DNA of 64,000 bases. Source: Vitrella brassicaformis (Eukaryota; Sar; Vitrellaceae). A program made the position numbers and the translations under genes. Where the stretch lies: assembly GCA_001179505.1 (NCBI GenBank), contig CDMY01000581.1:263375-327374 (forward strand), in the 5' to 3' direction. The first letter of the stretch is position 1. Each line of letters starts with the position of its first letter. The notes below the pieces were generated by a model. That model was not told the DNA's origin. It saw only the letters and a list, made by a program, of their open reading frames with translations, and made no database searches. This document shows, one piece after another, positions 23,401 through 35,578 of the stretch.

Positions 23401-26400
23401 GTGGTGTTGACTGATTCGTTTGACATGGCATGAACACCCCCCCAGCGATGCAGCTGAATGCCCAGTACGTCGACAACGACAACTACCGCGACTGGCTGTC
23501 AAGGGCTGAGGCCGACGTCAAGGACTTCCTGCGCCGGACCAAGCTCACACACCACGTCTGCTACATCTTCACTAACCCAGATGGCAACTACGTGCCGGAC
23601 AAAGAACCACTCACGGTGCGTCTGCCACCGAGCATAATTCTAAGACACGTGGCTGTCAACCATTCAATCGCCCGTATGTGTATGTGTGTGTATTGGCTCA
23701 CAGATAGCGTCCACCCCTCCCCCGCCCATCGTGAGCATCCTGGCTGCGTCCGAGTACGCCATCAACACCAACTCGCCCCCCCGCCCCTCGCCAGCACCAT
23801 CACCCACCACCACACCATCCACACCGTCACAGCAGCAGCCGCCGAGCACCCCCGCTGCCACACCAGCGGCCCGGCGACGGGTGCAGCTCAGATTGCAGCC
23901 ACTCTGGTCAGTCTGCAAAGGGAAGGCAAGGCGCGTCAGGAGTGTGACACATACATGTGTGTGTGTGATGTCTCGCGCGTGTAGGTCGCCCAACCAGTTG
24001 CCTCGTTCGTTTGAGAGCCCTTTGGAGGGGTGGCAGATCGAGCACTTGCATCCGATGACGGTTGAGGTCGAGTTGGGCAAGAGCGTCGCAGAGGCCACCA
24101 AGGACATGACTCAACAGCTCCTTGCCAGATGCAGCCTGGTCAGCCCCCTACCACTGCAGATGTCACCGTGCCTGTCTGTCTGTCTGTCTGTGTCTCCATC
24201 CATCCATCCTGACTTCTGGCAGGTTTGTGAGCATTTGCGCCCCGACTTCGCGTCCAAGTTGTCGCTGCATCTGTTTTCGGGCGAGGGTTACGCCATCTCG
24301 GCGCGACTCAACTCTCTGTCCCTCGAAGCGCTGCGGGCCCGCAACAACGAGGTCATGTTCGCGCTGCTCACTCTCGCCTCCGCCGCACCGTTCGTCGACC
24401 TTGCCCTCCAGGGCGGCACGGAGGGACCGGTCAACGGCAGAGACGGCTTCTGTGCACAGGGGTTCGCACATACGCACTCACTCATGGGACGGAACGCCCG
24501 CTGATATGATGCGTATGTGTGAGTGTGTGTGTTCAGGTATGAGGGCGGCCTGTTCCCCCCCTGGATGGCTCGTCGGTCGGGGTCAGGTTGGCGGAGCAGC
24601 CACGTGAGTGAGCGGAGCCTCGCCATCTTCTGTTCGACGCTCAAGGTGGTTGCCCGGACCATCAAGGGGTCGTTCAAGCGGCCCCTCCTGGCCACCGTCC
24701 GCCGACTCACCCAGTGGAGCCCACTGGTGCACGCACTCAACCAGCTCTTCTCGCAGGAGACCAACCTCACCGTGGGGCAGAAGGTGCGCCAGATAACTAA
24801 CAGAGAGAAGAGAGGCAGCCACACACACGTATGCATACGTCCATGTGGCCGGTTGTGCGTGGCTGATTGTTCAGGCGATCATACTGCAGGGGATGGTCTT
24901 CATTTTCGCGCAACTGTGGGCGGCGGTATCGCAGACAATGAGCAAGGGGCCCGCCGCATCTTCCTCGTCTGCATCGTCCTCCTCCAGCCCTTCTCCCGCC
25001 GACGCGTCAAGCTGTTCACTCGACGCCCTGCTCGAGATGTCGCCCTACTTCTGGTACGTACGTGATCCTTGACGGGCCCGTCAATCCATCCATCCATCCA
25101 TCCATGTGCGTGTGTATGTGAACAGGGCGTACCTGCTGCTGGAGGCCGTGTTGGAGGACAGCGAGGCCAAGTGCGCAGGCTGCGACGCCAAGCTGGGCAC
25201 CGACTTCTTCTTCCGCATCGTCCAGGCCGCCCCCCACAAGCCCGCCAGACCCGATGGCGACGACACTGCTGACGGCAACGACAAGAGGGCGGGGACAGGC
25301 GGCAAGGGCGGCGGCAAGAAGGGCGGCGGCAAGAAGGGCAAGAAGGGCGCAGGCAAGAAGCCCAACAGGAAGCGCCGTGTGGCCGACGATGACACCGACG
25401 TCTTCGACGCGCCGGACGACTGCGAGCCCGACGACGGGGATGCGGAGGAGGGGCAGGGTGGTGATGGGGCCGCTGACGAGACGGCCATTCCGCACTCTCT
25501 GTCGCTTGATCTGCGGTGCGGTCAGTGCAAGAGCGCCTGGGATGAGCTAGAGTGTCACGAGGCGCAGGAGAGGGAGAACAACACCTCGAAGCGCAAAAAA
25601 CGCAAAAACCACCAGCAGGACGTGGCCAGGGACAGCCTAGGAGAGGTTGTCAAGGATGAGTTGGGACCGTTCCAGCAGGTAAGTAACTAAGCATGCCGAT
25701 CCATCCATCGTTCGTATGGATACTGATCGGCATCCATGACATGTGCGTGTGTGTATGCGTGTGCAGATTCGCCGTTTCCCGTGGGGCACGCCCGAGCAGG
25801 TTGAGTCGTTCGCCAGCATCGACTTCAGCAAGTACATGGAGCAGAAGGTAAGGTACACACGACAGACATGCCATCCGTCCCTAAGCGAGCCACTGCGCTG
25901 ACCGCTCTGTGCGCCTAATTCCCATTCCTGCAGGTGGTGCCGTCAGCAGACTTTCTGGCCAATTACGCTGATCGCGATTGCCCCATCTGTGAGGAGAAGT
26001 GCAACCCCCCCGTGGAGCTCAACTGCAACTGTCGGGATGGGAGGGGCATCCGTGGCGTCATCTGCCTCAGCTGCGTATGTAACATCGGCATCAGGATGTG
26101 CCCCTTCTGCGCCACTGACCTTGGCCCGCTTGACTACAAGGAGGTACGTACACCACGTAGTGTAATCCTGTACACCGCAGACCGAACAACACACACACAA
26201 CACTTGCGTTATGGATCTCACTTCATGACCTTGTTGGCCCCCTCGAGCAGGTCGTGTCCACCCTGCACACGCGCGCCAACGCGTACCACGAGGTCCTCAA
26301 GGCCAGGCACCCTGGAGAGGTACGTACGCATCTGTCTGCACACACATGCACATGACACACTCATACATGACATGACATGCACGTGTGTGGTGTGTGGTTG

Positions 26401-29400
26401 CAACATGCATGGCTCATCAGGACGAGTGTTTGGTGTGGAAGCCGTCCATCAGGATGTCGCCCAAGCAGGCCGACCTGCTGCGGATCGCCCAGCCGCCGCG
26501 CGTCATGCTGACGGCGGCGCAGTTGCTGGGCCCGGCCGACAGCAAGCGCTACGCCGGCAGCCTCATCGATGGCGTCCACGTCGACATGGCCCTCGGACAG
26601 CCATTCGGCTACCGAACTGATGGTGGGTGGCCTCACAGAGAGCAGGCCTCGATGGTGATTGTTGGGGGATTGGGGGTGGGGTGCATTGATTGTCTTGCGT
26701 GCGCTTCAGGGGAGAAGAGGGCGCGGCTGTGTTGGTTCCCCCCTCTCGATTTGAAGGACCCATCGCTGGACGGCACCGTGCTCACCTTCAATGCCAGCGG
26801 ACAGACGTACGGCGTGAGAGCACAACACACATGCGCACATACGCAGAAAGGGATGGATGGATGGGTTGTGCAGGGTGACGTTTGAGTCCAAGGGCAAGGA
26901 CCCCGGCATCGGCACTGGCGCAGTCGTGCTCTTTGACCCCATCCAGGGCGGGACGGACGTCTGTGACGGTAACCAACACACACACACACACACACATGGC
27001 AGCCAACCGCTCAACACACGCGTCTGTCTCCTTGTTGTTTGTATGCAGCTGACAAGATCGCCCAGCAGCTCAACGCCTCGTTCCCCAACGGCGACCCCCA
27101 GCCGCTGCCCCCCTGCGCCCGCCACGCACAGACCCTCAAGCCCGTCCCCCCTCCCAAACCCACACAGACGGGCGCACCGCTCGATGGCGCACCCAGCACC
27201 ACCACCCGCCCCACAGCCGCAGCTAAGAGCAAACAGAAGAAACCCAAGGCCAAGGGGGCTGCTGCAGCCGCAGCATCAGCTGCCGACGCTGGTGCTAGTG
27301 CGGCGGCCGGAGCAGCAGCGGCAGCTTCGGTGGGCGGTGCTGGTGACATGGTGGACGAGGAGGAGCTGGACCTGGACGTGCAGGACGCCCTCGAGGAGTC
27401 ACTACACCTGGCCAGGCAGCACCGGGGCGGCGACGGCGAAGGCGATGGAGCGTCGTCCGAGAGCGGAGATGAGGAGTCGGAGAGTGAGTCACCGGAGGGT
27501 GCGAGTGCAAGTGCGGATGAGGAGGCCTTAGCTGAGCGCATGGACCGCTATCTCGAGGAGAGGAACCGTGTCCTCAACAGGGGCACGCGCGCAAGGGGTG
27601 AGGGGGCTGGCGGGGCGGCTGGGGGCGAGTGGCTGCGCACACGCAAGGTCGAGGAGGCTGTCGTCGTGCTGCTCGACGTCTCAGGTAACCACAAACCCCA
27701 CACTCCCTGGCTCACCACCCATGCATCCATCAGTGTATGTATCTCCGTCCATCCCTTCAGAGTCGATGACTGACCGAGCCTTCCCGTCTCACTATGGCGC
27801 CCCTCCGGCGGACAGGACCCCCGAGTGGGACCCATCCGCCCCACAGGGCTTCCTCTCCTTCTTCCCGGAGACCTGGAGCGAGAATGACATCTTCCGTCTG
27901 TTCCAGGCGCAGATGGGCTCCAACATCATCCGCCCTCGCGGCATCCGCATCCTCAGACACAGAGAGACAGGCATCTCCAAGCGACAGGTACGGTGTCTGT
28001 CGGTGTGAGGGGTGGTGGGTGGCCCATTTGTGTATGCCTGTGGGGCCGACTGGCCGGCCAATTAACAGGCATTTGTTGATTTTGTGGATGTGGCTTCGGC
28101 CAATGCGGCCTTGACGAAGCTGGATGGCTTCCTGGTTACGAGCGAGACGCCCTCAGTGCGCATCAAGCTTCGGAAGGCCGAGGCGGGGCCAAGGGGGCGG
28201 GACAGGTGAGGCAAGAGAGAATATTGCGCCGACACATGATGGATGGATGGATGGATGCATCGACACATGAGCGGATGGCGTGTGCCTGTCTGTCCGTTAA
28301 ATCAGGTCGTTCCTGTCTCGGCTGGATACGGTCAAGCAGCTGTTCAACTGTTTTGCGAATCGTGTGGAGGCATGTGAGCAGCCGAACACAGCACAGCCAT
28401 CGAACCAACCAAGACGCCACTGGCTTGTTGGTCCTGATGAAGCACTCACTTACCCTGCTGGCTGATGCAGACGACTGCCGGCTGAGCATTGGTTTGGTGG
28501 CCTTTGGCGACAACGTGGTCATCTCACAGCCACTCACATCCGCCGTAGAAGGTAACTCAATGAGCCACTGAATTAGTGAGCACAAGGACCCCCCCACACT
28601 CATCGCTGTCTCGGCCTCAGACTTCAAGGTGTCCTTAGACGAGGCGACGGCCGAGGGTCAGACGCGGCTCTACGACGCCATCGACGTGGCTACCAACATG
28701 CTGGTCGAGTACTGCAACCGTGTCGAGGGTGTGACGGATGACACTGACGATGAGGAGACCGAGGAGCCTTCAACCAGCGAGCCCGGCACGGACGGCACGC
28801 AGCGGTCCCTGTCGTCCATCGGGTCGCCGGAAGCCCAGCCAATGCCATTCTCGGCCGCTCACTCCGGAAGGGGTGGTGGACGGGGCGCCGGCAGGTACAC
28901 ACACATCCATCCACACATGCACAGACAGACAGACAGACAGACACAAACGTGGTGCTGTGCTGTGCTGTCGTGACATGTATGTATGTCAGAGGGCTGTATC
29001 ACTTGATGTCAAGGACGCTCGGCCCCCCATCCCCCCTCCTTCCCTCGTCTTGCCCACTAGCTCCACCACCACACGCGGCAAACCCAAGCCATCGTCAGCC
29101 AAACAGCAGCAGCCACAGCCCACGGTCAGTGCAGGAATGCCCGAGGGTCGCATTCGCCGTCGCATCCTGGCATTGGCCGATGGGGAGGACACCGTCAGCC
29201 AGAGGACGGCAGTCGACGTGCTGAAGAGGCTGCATAGCAACCCGTGTCGTGCTGGACGCCGTACTCGTCGGCGCCTTCCCGCCTGCCCAAGTTGCCCCCA
29301 AAACACGGTGAGGGAGAGAGAGAGAGAGAGAGAGGCACGCAGGCGATCGACAGTTTAGAATTGATGCTTTGTGTCATTCATGATGTGTGTGTAGAATATT

Positions 29401-31498
29401 GGGTGCGATGGCGCGTGCGAGCGGTGGGTGCTGGCTGGAACCGAAGGACCTGAACCAGGCGCTGCAGCTCTTCGAGCGGGAGAACATGCTCGAGACCAAG
29501 ACACGCACAACCAGATACATCAAAACGGTCAATAACCCCCCCACCTCCCCTCACACGCATCCGTGCCTCCAGCCATCTATCCATCGTTGCGTCTCCCTCC
29601 CTTCTTGTTCTCTCTGCAGGGTGCGTTCGGTTCGGTGGATGAGCTGACCAAGATGGTCAAGACCAACCCCAAGCCCGACGAGACGGAGTCCTTGGCAGTG
29701 CCTCTCGGCCTGCAGAACCCCAACCAGACCGAGTTCGTGGTGCTGCCGTCCACCATCCTCTCGCAGGCAAACACCATACTCGCCGCCAACGTGACCGGCA
29801 TGGGACCCATGGGACCCACTGCTGCCAGTCCTGGTAGTCCTGGTCCTGCGGGTGGTCATGGTGGTGCTGGTGGTGCGGTTGGCAGTGTGGCCAACCCCGC
29901 CAGACGGATGAAGCGGATCATCAATGAGCTGCAGAACGTAGAGGTGAGTGAGTGAGGGAGAGAAAGTGGGTGGGCACACGTGTGATTGTGTGACTGTTTG
30001 TGGGGATGTGTTGTGTGTATACGTGCAGGAGAACCCTCATCGCAAGATCCACGTGTTCCCGTGTCGCGACGATCTCAACTACTGGAGAGTGGTCATCCAG
30101 GGGCCCACAGACACACCTTACTCAGGAGGTGAGGTGCATCAGCCAATGAGGCCGACCTGCCGACTAGCCGACCAGCATCCACTGTGACACGCTGCTGTGT
30201 GTGTAATGCAGGGTTGTTTCTGCTGTGGGTGGCCTTCCCGCCCGATTACCCCGCCGCCCCGCCATTGGTGCGTTTCGCTCAGGATCTGACGCGCATCATC
30301 CACGTCAACATCAACCCTGACGGAAAGTAAGACAGACCAAATGCAGGGGTGGGTGGGTGGGCCGGGCACATAACGTGGAGGCCGCGTGTGTCGATGTGTG
30401 TGTGTATGTATGTGTTCTGGGCGCGGCGCAGGGTTTGCCATCCCATCCTTGACCGCAGCTACTCCATGCAGACTCGCCTGCAGGAGGTACGGTGCGGTAC
30501 GCGCCCACCGCACACGACACGAACAGACGTTGTGATGGTTGGCCTGCCCTCCCTCTGGTCAGATTCTGACCATGGTGTATGCGCTGCTCTTCAACCCTGA
30601 ACCGAAGGACCCCCTCGACTCATTCCTCGCAAGTGAGTGAGTGGATGAGCCCACCACCCACCCAATCCTCACCACAACACAACAGCCCACACACACACAT
30701 ACATACGCACACACACGCATGGACGCATCTCTGTCCCGTGTGTCGTCTTGGTCAATCCTGCAGACATGTACTGGACGAACCAGCAGGAGTTTTACGAGTA
30801 TGCCCGCAGGGTGACCCGCGACAAGTGCAGCTTATCCTTCGAAGAAATGCTGCCGCGCATCATGGACCCGGCCGCCTACGACCAGTGGCAGCGGGAGACC
30901 CCTTATCGATGCCCACTGGTCAGATATATCAATTGAGATATATAAGGCACTTTCCCCCTCCCCCGATGACTGACAACACACCGTCTTGTGTGACTGCAGA
31001 CGCATCATTTCTTCAAGGATCCCGTGCGGACGCCTGACGGTATGACGTACGAGCGTGAGGCCATCAAGGAACACATCGAATCCAACGGGCCATTCGACCC
31101 GTTCATTGACAAGTGAGTGAGGACACGACCCCACACGCGTCAGGTGCCCAGTGAAGGATGTGTGTGTCTTTGTGTGTGACGTGTGAATATATGCAGCCCG
31201 TTGTATGAGGAGAATCTGGAGGCGGATGTGCGGAAGAAGTGAGTGACCCAGGGCCAACACACACACACACACACACATACACACGGAACACCGATGCGTG
31301 CATGCATGCATGCATGCATGCATCCATCCACCGACGCCCCGCCCCCCTTTGCCCCTCTGTCTGTGAACGCGTGTGTTTTGTTTTGTTTTGTTGGTGTGGT
31401 GTGTGCCATGCAGGCAGCAGGTGGTCGAGTACATCACCTCCAACTGCCCCTTCCTCGACCTCAACAGCCGATATGCACACACACACGCACACACATGA
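20407..31498 (+). CDS. Giant multidomain protein: beta-grasp/TPR/NYN/RING-like/VWA(RRM)/UBC/U-box
   Basis: Forty exons read in continuous phase from ATG 20407 to TGA 31498, about 2,455 aa after allowing one frameshift near 29242. Domains in order: KHA/doublecortin-like beta-grasp (1-78); Gln/Pro linker; TPR repeats (about 175-292); Ala-rich linkers; NYN RNase fold (about 520-703); Ser/Pro-rich and helical region; CxxC pair split by a Lys-rich insert (about 1060-1190); RING-like CPIC...CPFC cluster (about 1262-1320); VWA with MIDAS DVSES, TRLYDAI and ALADGEDT (about 1685-2100) interrupted by an RRM-like module (about 1715-1812); UBC fold (about 2211-2376) with catalytic GKVCHPIL; U-box (about 2377-2450, FKDPVRTPDGMTYEREAI). 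Likely an E2/E3 ubiquitin ligase acting with RNA. The absence of any gap or stop between modules supports one gene, but two adjacent genes cannot be excluded without transcripts. Confidence 0.75.
29241..29243 (+). other. Apparent one-base frameshift in VWA exon
   Basis: In exon 28992-29307 the frame coding VDVLKRLHSN stops matching the VWA fold at a CCC. The next beta strand, RVVLDAVLVGAFPP, lies one base further on and is the frame that joins the following exon (LGAMARASGGCWLEP). One extra C in the assembly is the simplest cause. Confidence 0.7.
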
Positions 31499-32879
31499 CT
31501 GACTGACAGATAGATAGGTGGAGAAAGAATGAAGGACACACATGATCCGATCCCTTCGTTACATGACATGTGTCCGTCCATGGGATACTGAGGAAAGTGA
31601 TTGGATTGGAAGGTATGTATCTATCTATCTTATTTATCTGACTTGCCTGTTGCTGTTGCTGGGTGGGGTGGGGTGGGGTGAGAGAGGGGTGAGAGAGGTG
31701 CCAGCCATTGATTGGTGTATGTAGAGTAGCAGCTGTACATACATACAGACTGACTGACAGCCAGAGAGGCAGACAGACAGACAGACAGAATTATGATGGA
31801 TGAGCATTTGACCTGTCTCGTTGCTTTCTTGTTGCTCTTCCGGGAATCAATCGTCTTGCTGCCGCAAGTGACTTAGTGAGGGAGGGAATGGGCGGGGTCA
31901 GGTCAGGTCAGCTGGGGGGTGGGCGAGCCAGACATAATTTTTGGTCGGCCGGCAGCAAAACTGAGACTCAGACAATAATGATTGATACTGACTGGTCGAT
32001 AATTGGCAACGCAGCACAGTGAACGAACACTCACTCACACACGGCCGCACATGGACACACGAGAAGGTGGACACGAAGCAGACGGAAAGGCTGGGGCGCC
32101 AGCACCCAACCACGCATTATAGCATTTCGCAAAGAGAAAAGAGTGCAACCATTTCCTCATTCATTTATTCACTCATTCACCACACCAACACAGTAAGTAA
32201 GTATTCTCTCTTCCCTCACCTCATGTGTGCTGTGCCTGCCTGCCTGGCCAGCCAGAGTCGGTCGCCTCACGGAAAGCTTCACTCAAACGTGAGATCGATC
32301 GACAGCAGATCGAGCACAAAAAAGAAAGAAACAAACTAACGACGAAATTAAAATTGCTAGCGGCACTTACTGGCTGCATGGCTCATATCTCCGCCATCTT
32401 CAAGGCGGCGGTGTGCCAGTCCAGGTATATATGGATAGATAATGTGTAATCGAAATGCACTCATAAAATAGCGGGCTGAAACTGACCACTTTCCGTCTGT
32501 CTGTCTGTCTCCGCTTTTCTATCTGCCGGCGGTGGACCGTGTCCACGCGCACAGGAGCTTCATCTCATCTATAGCTAAGCACAACGAGACGAGACGAGAC
32601 ATGGGAGCACAAGACAATTGGCAGCTTGGCAGCACCTGGTACGCACAGCTGCGGCTGGCGTGTAATACGTATGTATGTGTACGTATGTATGTATGTATGT
32701 ATCCGTGCACTCAAAGACCAGTTAAATGATTGATTCTACAAATGAATGCCTACAGACTCACACATGCAGTGCAGTCCGTGTCTACACAGCCCGCCACCCT
32801 GGACAGGACAGCAGCCCAGCCCAGCCCCCTCCTACAAAAACTGGTGGACTGGACACACAAAATGGCTGGGCTGGGCTGG
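31499..32879. other. Convergent intergenic region, 1.4 kb
   Basis: It lies between the 3' ends of the giant gene and the 677-residue gene. It contains GACA and TATC/TATG tetranucleotide runs (31760-31790, 31618-31635 and 32680-32702) and a GGGGT repeat near 31662-31680. No coding exon is supported. Confidence 0.4.
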
Positions 32880-35392
32880 CTACATGCCCTCTTTCTGGTG
32901 CGTAGACCCGCACCGCTCCGTAGTATGGATATTCGCCGCCCCCGACCACGTGCACTCATCCCCCTCGGTCAAGCCCTCCATTGCCGCCCCCTTCAGCGAC
33001 TTCCGTCTGGCCATCAGGTTCTCCAGGCTGGTGGACGGCCGTGTCGACAGTGTCGACATCCTGCTGGCCTTGGCTCGGCCGCTGGCGACCTTGCTGTATG
33101 TGGTAGTAGTGGCGTCCTCTGTGTCTGGGGGGAAGGCGGAGAAGTCCTCACCTTGGATGCAGAGGGGATGTGGCTGTGGGTGTGGGGCGTCCTGCAGCCC
33201 CCCGCTGCCCTGGCTGTGAAGGCGGTCGACTTTGCTGGCCTTGCTGAATTTGCTGGTGCTGCGGGGGAGTCGCTTCAGCTCCATTTGGAAGTCTTCCATG
33301 CTGATGACTGCTCACAGGTAGCCAGCACACAAAGAGAGGCAGACATGGGCGAGGTGTGAGTAGGTCATGGTCCCTCTCTTTCTTACCTACCTACCTGAGT
33401 TGGAGGTACCCGGCGTCGGGTCTCCCACATCTGACAGGTCATTGTCTCCCTCTTCTTCTCCTTCTCCCTCGCTGAGGGGGCTTCTTTGGCTCAGGGGACT
33501 CTTGATCTCTCCCACATCTGGGGTGCCACGAGATGAACGATTTCGCTGACGAGCCTGAAATACATACATAGAGACACAACTCGTACAGCGGCAGGTGGGA
33601 ACAATCGAGGACAGCTGGAAATGTGCTGCCCAGATGCTCACCTTTCTCTGTCCCAAGGGACGGGCCGCCACCTCACGCAAGAGAAGCTTCCGGAACTGTA
33701 CGTAGACGACCACAACCAGTTGACCACAATACATACATAATTGTCTTCCCTCACTCCTTTTTGGCCACCCGTTTCCGTACGTGGTAGACGGGATCGTTCC
33801 AATTCGGCAGCGAGATGGACCGCCGCAGCGCTGAGGAGCCGCCGCTATTGTCTGTCGACTGGTCAAACGGTGGCAGCCGCGATGAGCTGGAGTTGTCCAT
33901 GTCTCGCACGACCGACAGCGATATCTCTGTGCCATTAAACGAGGCTCCCGCGTTCTTGCGCGACTGCGAGATGTTGAGCAACTTCTGCGCCACCTTGCTC
34001 ATCGGCTGGGTCTTGTGTCCTTCACCGGCCTCCTCTTCATCTTCTAGCTCAATCTCGGTGTCCGATTCAGATATAGTTCGCGCAATTTTCCATCTCTCGG
34101 TATACCTCCGCAGCAGGCTGCTGATGATCGCCGTCTGCGCCTTCGAGAATGCGTGCGTTCGGCGGTCTTCATAGCCCTTAAACAGAGACGCGGTCGAGAC
34201 GGAAACGTAGAAGTTGTCTTCGTTCATCATGACAGTCCTCTGGATGGGATCGCGCCTGTCGCTCATAGGGGTGCTTTGCGCCGACCCGACGCTCCCGCGG
34301 CCGGCCCTTGCTCTGGCATTCCCGTCATGAGCGTCGCTGTCATCGCGCTCGGGTGTTTGGGAGCTGAGGGGGAGAGGGGGGAGGGGAACAGGATGTGGGG
34401 GATTGTGGAGGACGAGACCGATGATCTGACGGAGATGGAAGAAATGGCCATCTGACATTTGGACAGCGAGACATGAATCCGATACATGTGGTGCTGTCTG
34501 TGTCGATTGCTTTGTACACGCATTGTAATATTACATGGCATTTTGGCTTTGCCCGAGGCGAGTCTGTCCACTTCGTGGAAGCAGTCGCCGGGCCGCGTCA
34601 GGGCGAAGATGAGCAGCTTGCTCTGATAAACGCACACGTTGTCTCTTGTGGATGGCACGAGTTCTCTTTGTGACGTACAAGAAAGATTAGGAAAGGCTTC
34701 CTGCCCATGAAGGTGAAGATCGGGGCGTCGCTGTCGGTGGACTGGAAGAACTTGAGGAAGGACGGGTATTCCTCACGAACTCGCCGCTCGATCTCGTGCA
34801 GGGCCGCTGTGTACGCCTCCCGGTCGTACGACAGCCTGCATCATACACATGACAACAATCGTGCTCACATTCGCACCGACTGCACGAATGACGTGAACCT
34901 TAGTCACCTTAAAAACTTGGCGACGACGTCCTCCACCTGTCTGCCACCATTGTCTCCGATTGTCAGCCCCAAGAGGGTGTTCCGCAGTCGCCGTCTCTCT
35001 TCCTCTTTGTTCTCCCAGCCCACGATCGCCCCCTCGACCTCGGGGTCGAGCAGTACCTCCCCAGTCCGCCTGCCCAGCCGGCTTGTAGAGGTTTCGAGGC
35101 CGCCCAAAGGCATGCTCTCCGTCTGGGGTATGTATGGATTCAGCACGAGTTCGCACGTAGGGTCGTCGAGCAGCGCGACATCAGCGTCGCGGGCCCACTC
35201 GAATGACGGCAGCTGCTGGCTGGTGGAATTATCCTCTTCAGCGGCTGCCACTTCTGCTTGTGGGGACTCCATGATGATGTCCATGACGTGTCGCGGCCGT
35301 GAGAGGTGAGGCGGGAGCCTCCTGCTGCCTCCTGGGCTGGCCTTCCTCAGTGACCTGAGGCTGGTCTTGGGGCTTGAAAACCTTTGAGCCAT
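32880..35392 (-). CDS. Unknown disordered/helical protein, ~677 aa
   Basis: Seven exons (35392-34908, 34835-34679, 34622-34518, 34425-33781, 33695-33642, 33554-33395, 33307-32880) splice in frame to 2034 nt. I do not recognise a family. An N-terminal segment rich in Ser/Arg/Pro is followed by a compact part (SYDREAYTAALHEIERRVRE, then FTFMGRKPFLIFLSKLLIFA) that may be a small folded domain, then acidic and Ser-rich regions such as ESDTEIELEDEEEAGEGHK and SEGEGEEEGDNDLSDVG, which look like phosphorylation-prone disorder. The exon 3/4 junction was chosen because it keeps phase; another acceptor at 34363 fits less well. It is divergent from the EGF/RING gene, about 190 bp between starts. Confidence 0.6.
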
Positions 35393-35578
35393 CGCCTCCT
35401 GTTGCGGCTGGGACGCTAGGAGCGCCGAATTGAAAGAGCTCCACAACTTTTGCCCAGGGAGAAGGAACTGCTGGGCTCAAGGAAGCCAATTTTCCTTAGA
35501 GCTCGCAATTTTTGGGGACACACAGGGGCCACAAAGTCTTCCCTTTTGCCCCCTTCGAATTAACTCGCTGCCAAAAGG

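Noticed and set aside
32746-33359. Rightward open frames opposite the 677-residue gene
   Set aside because: They lie antisense to a well-phased exon and show no conserved content.
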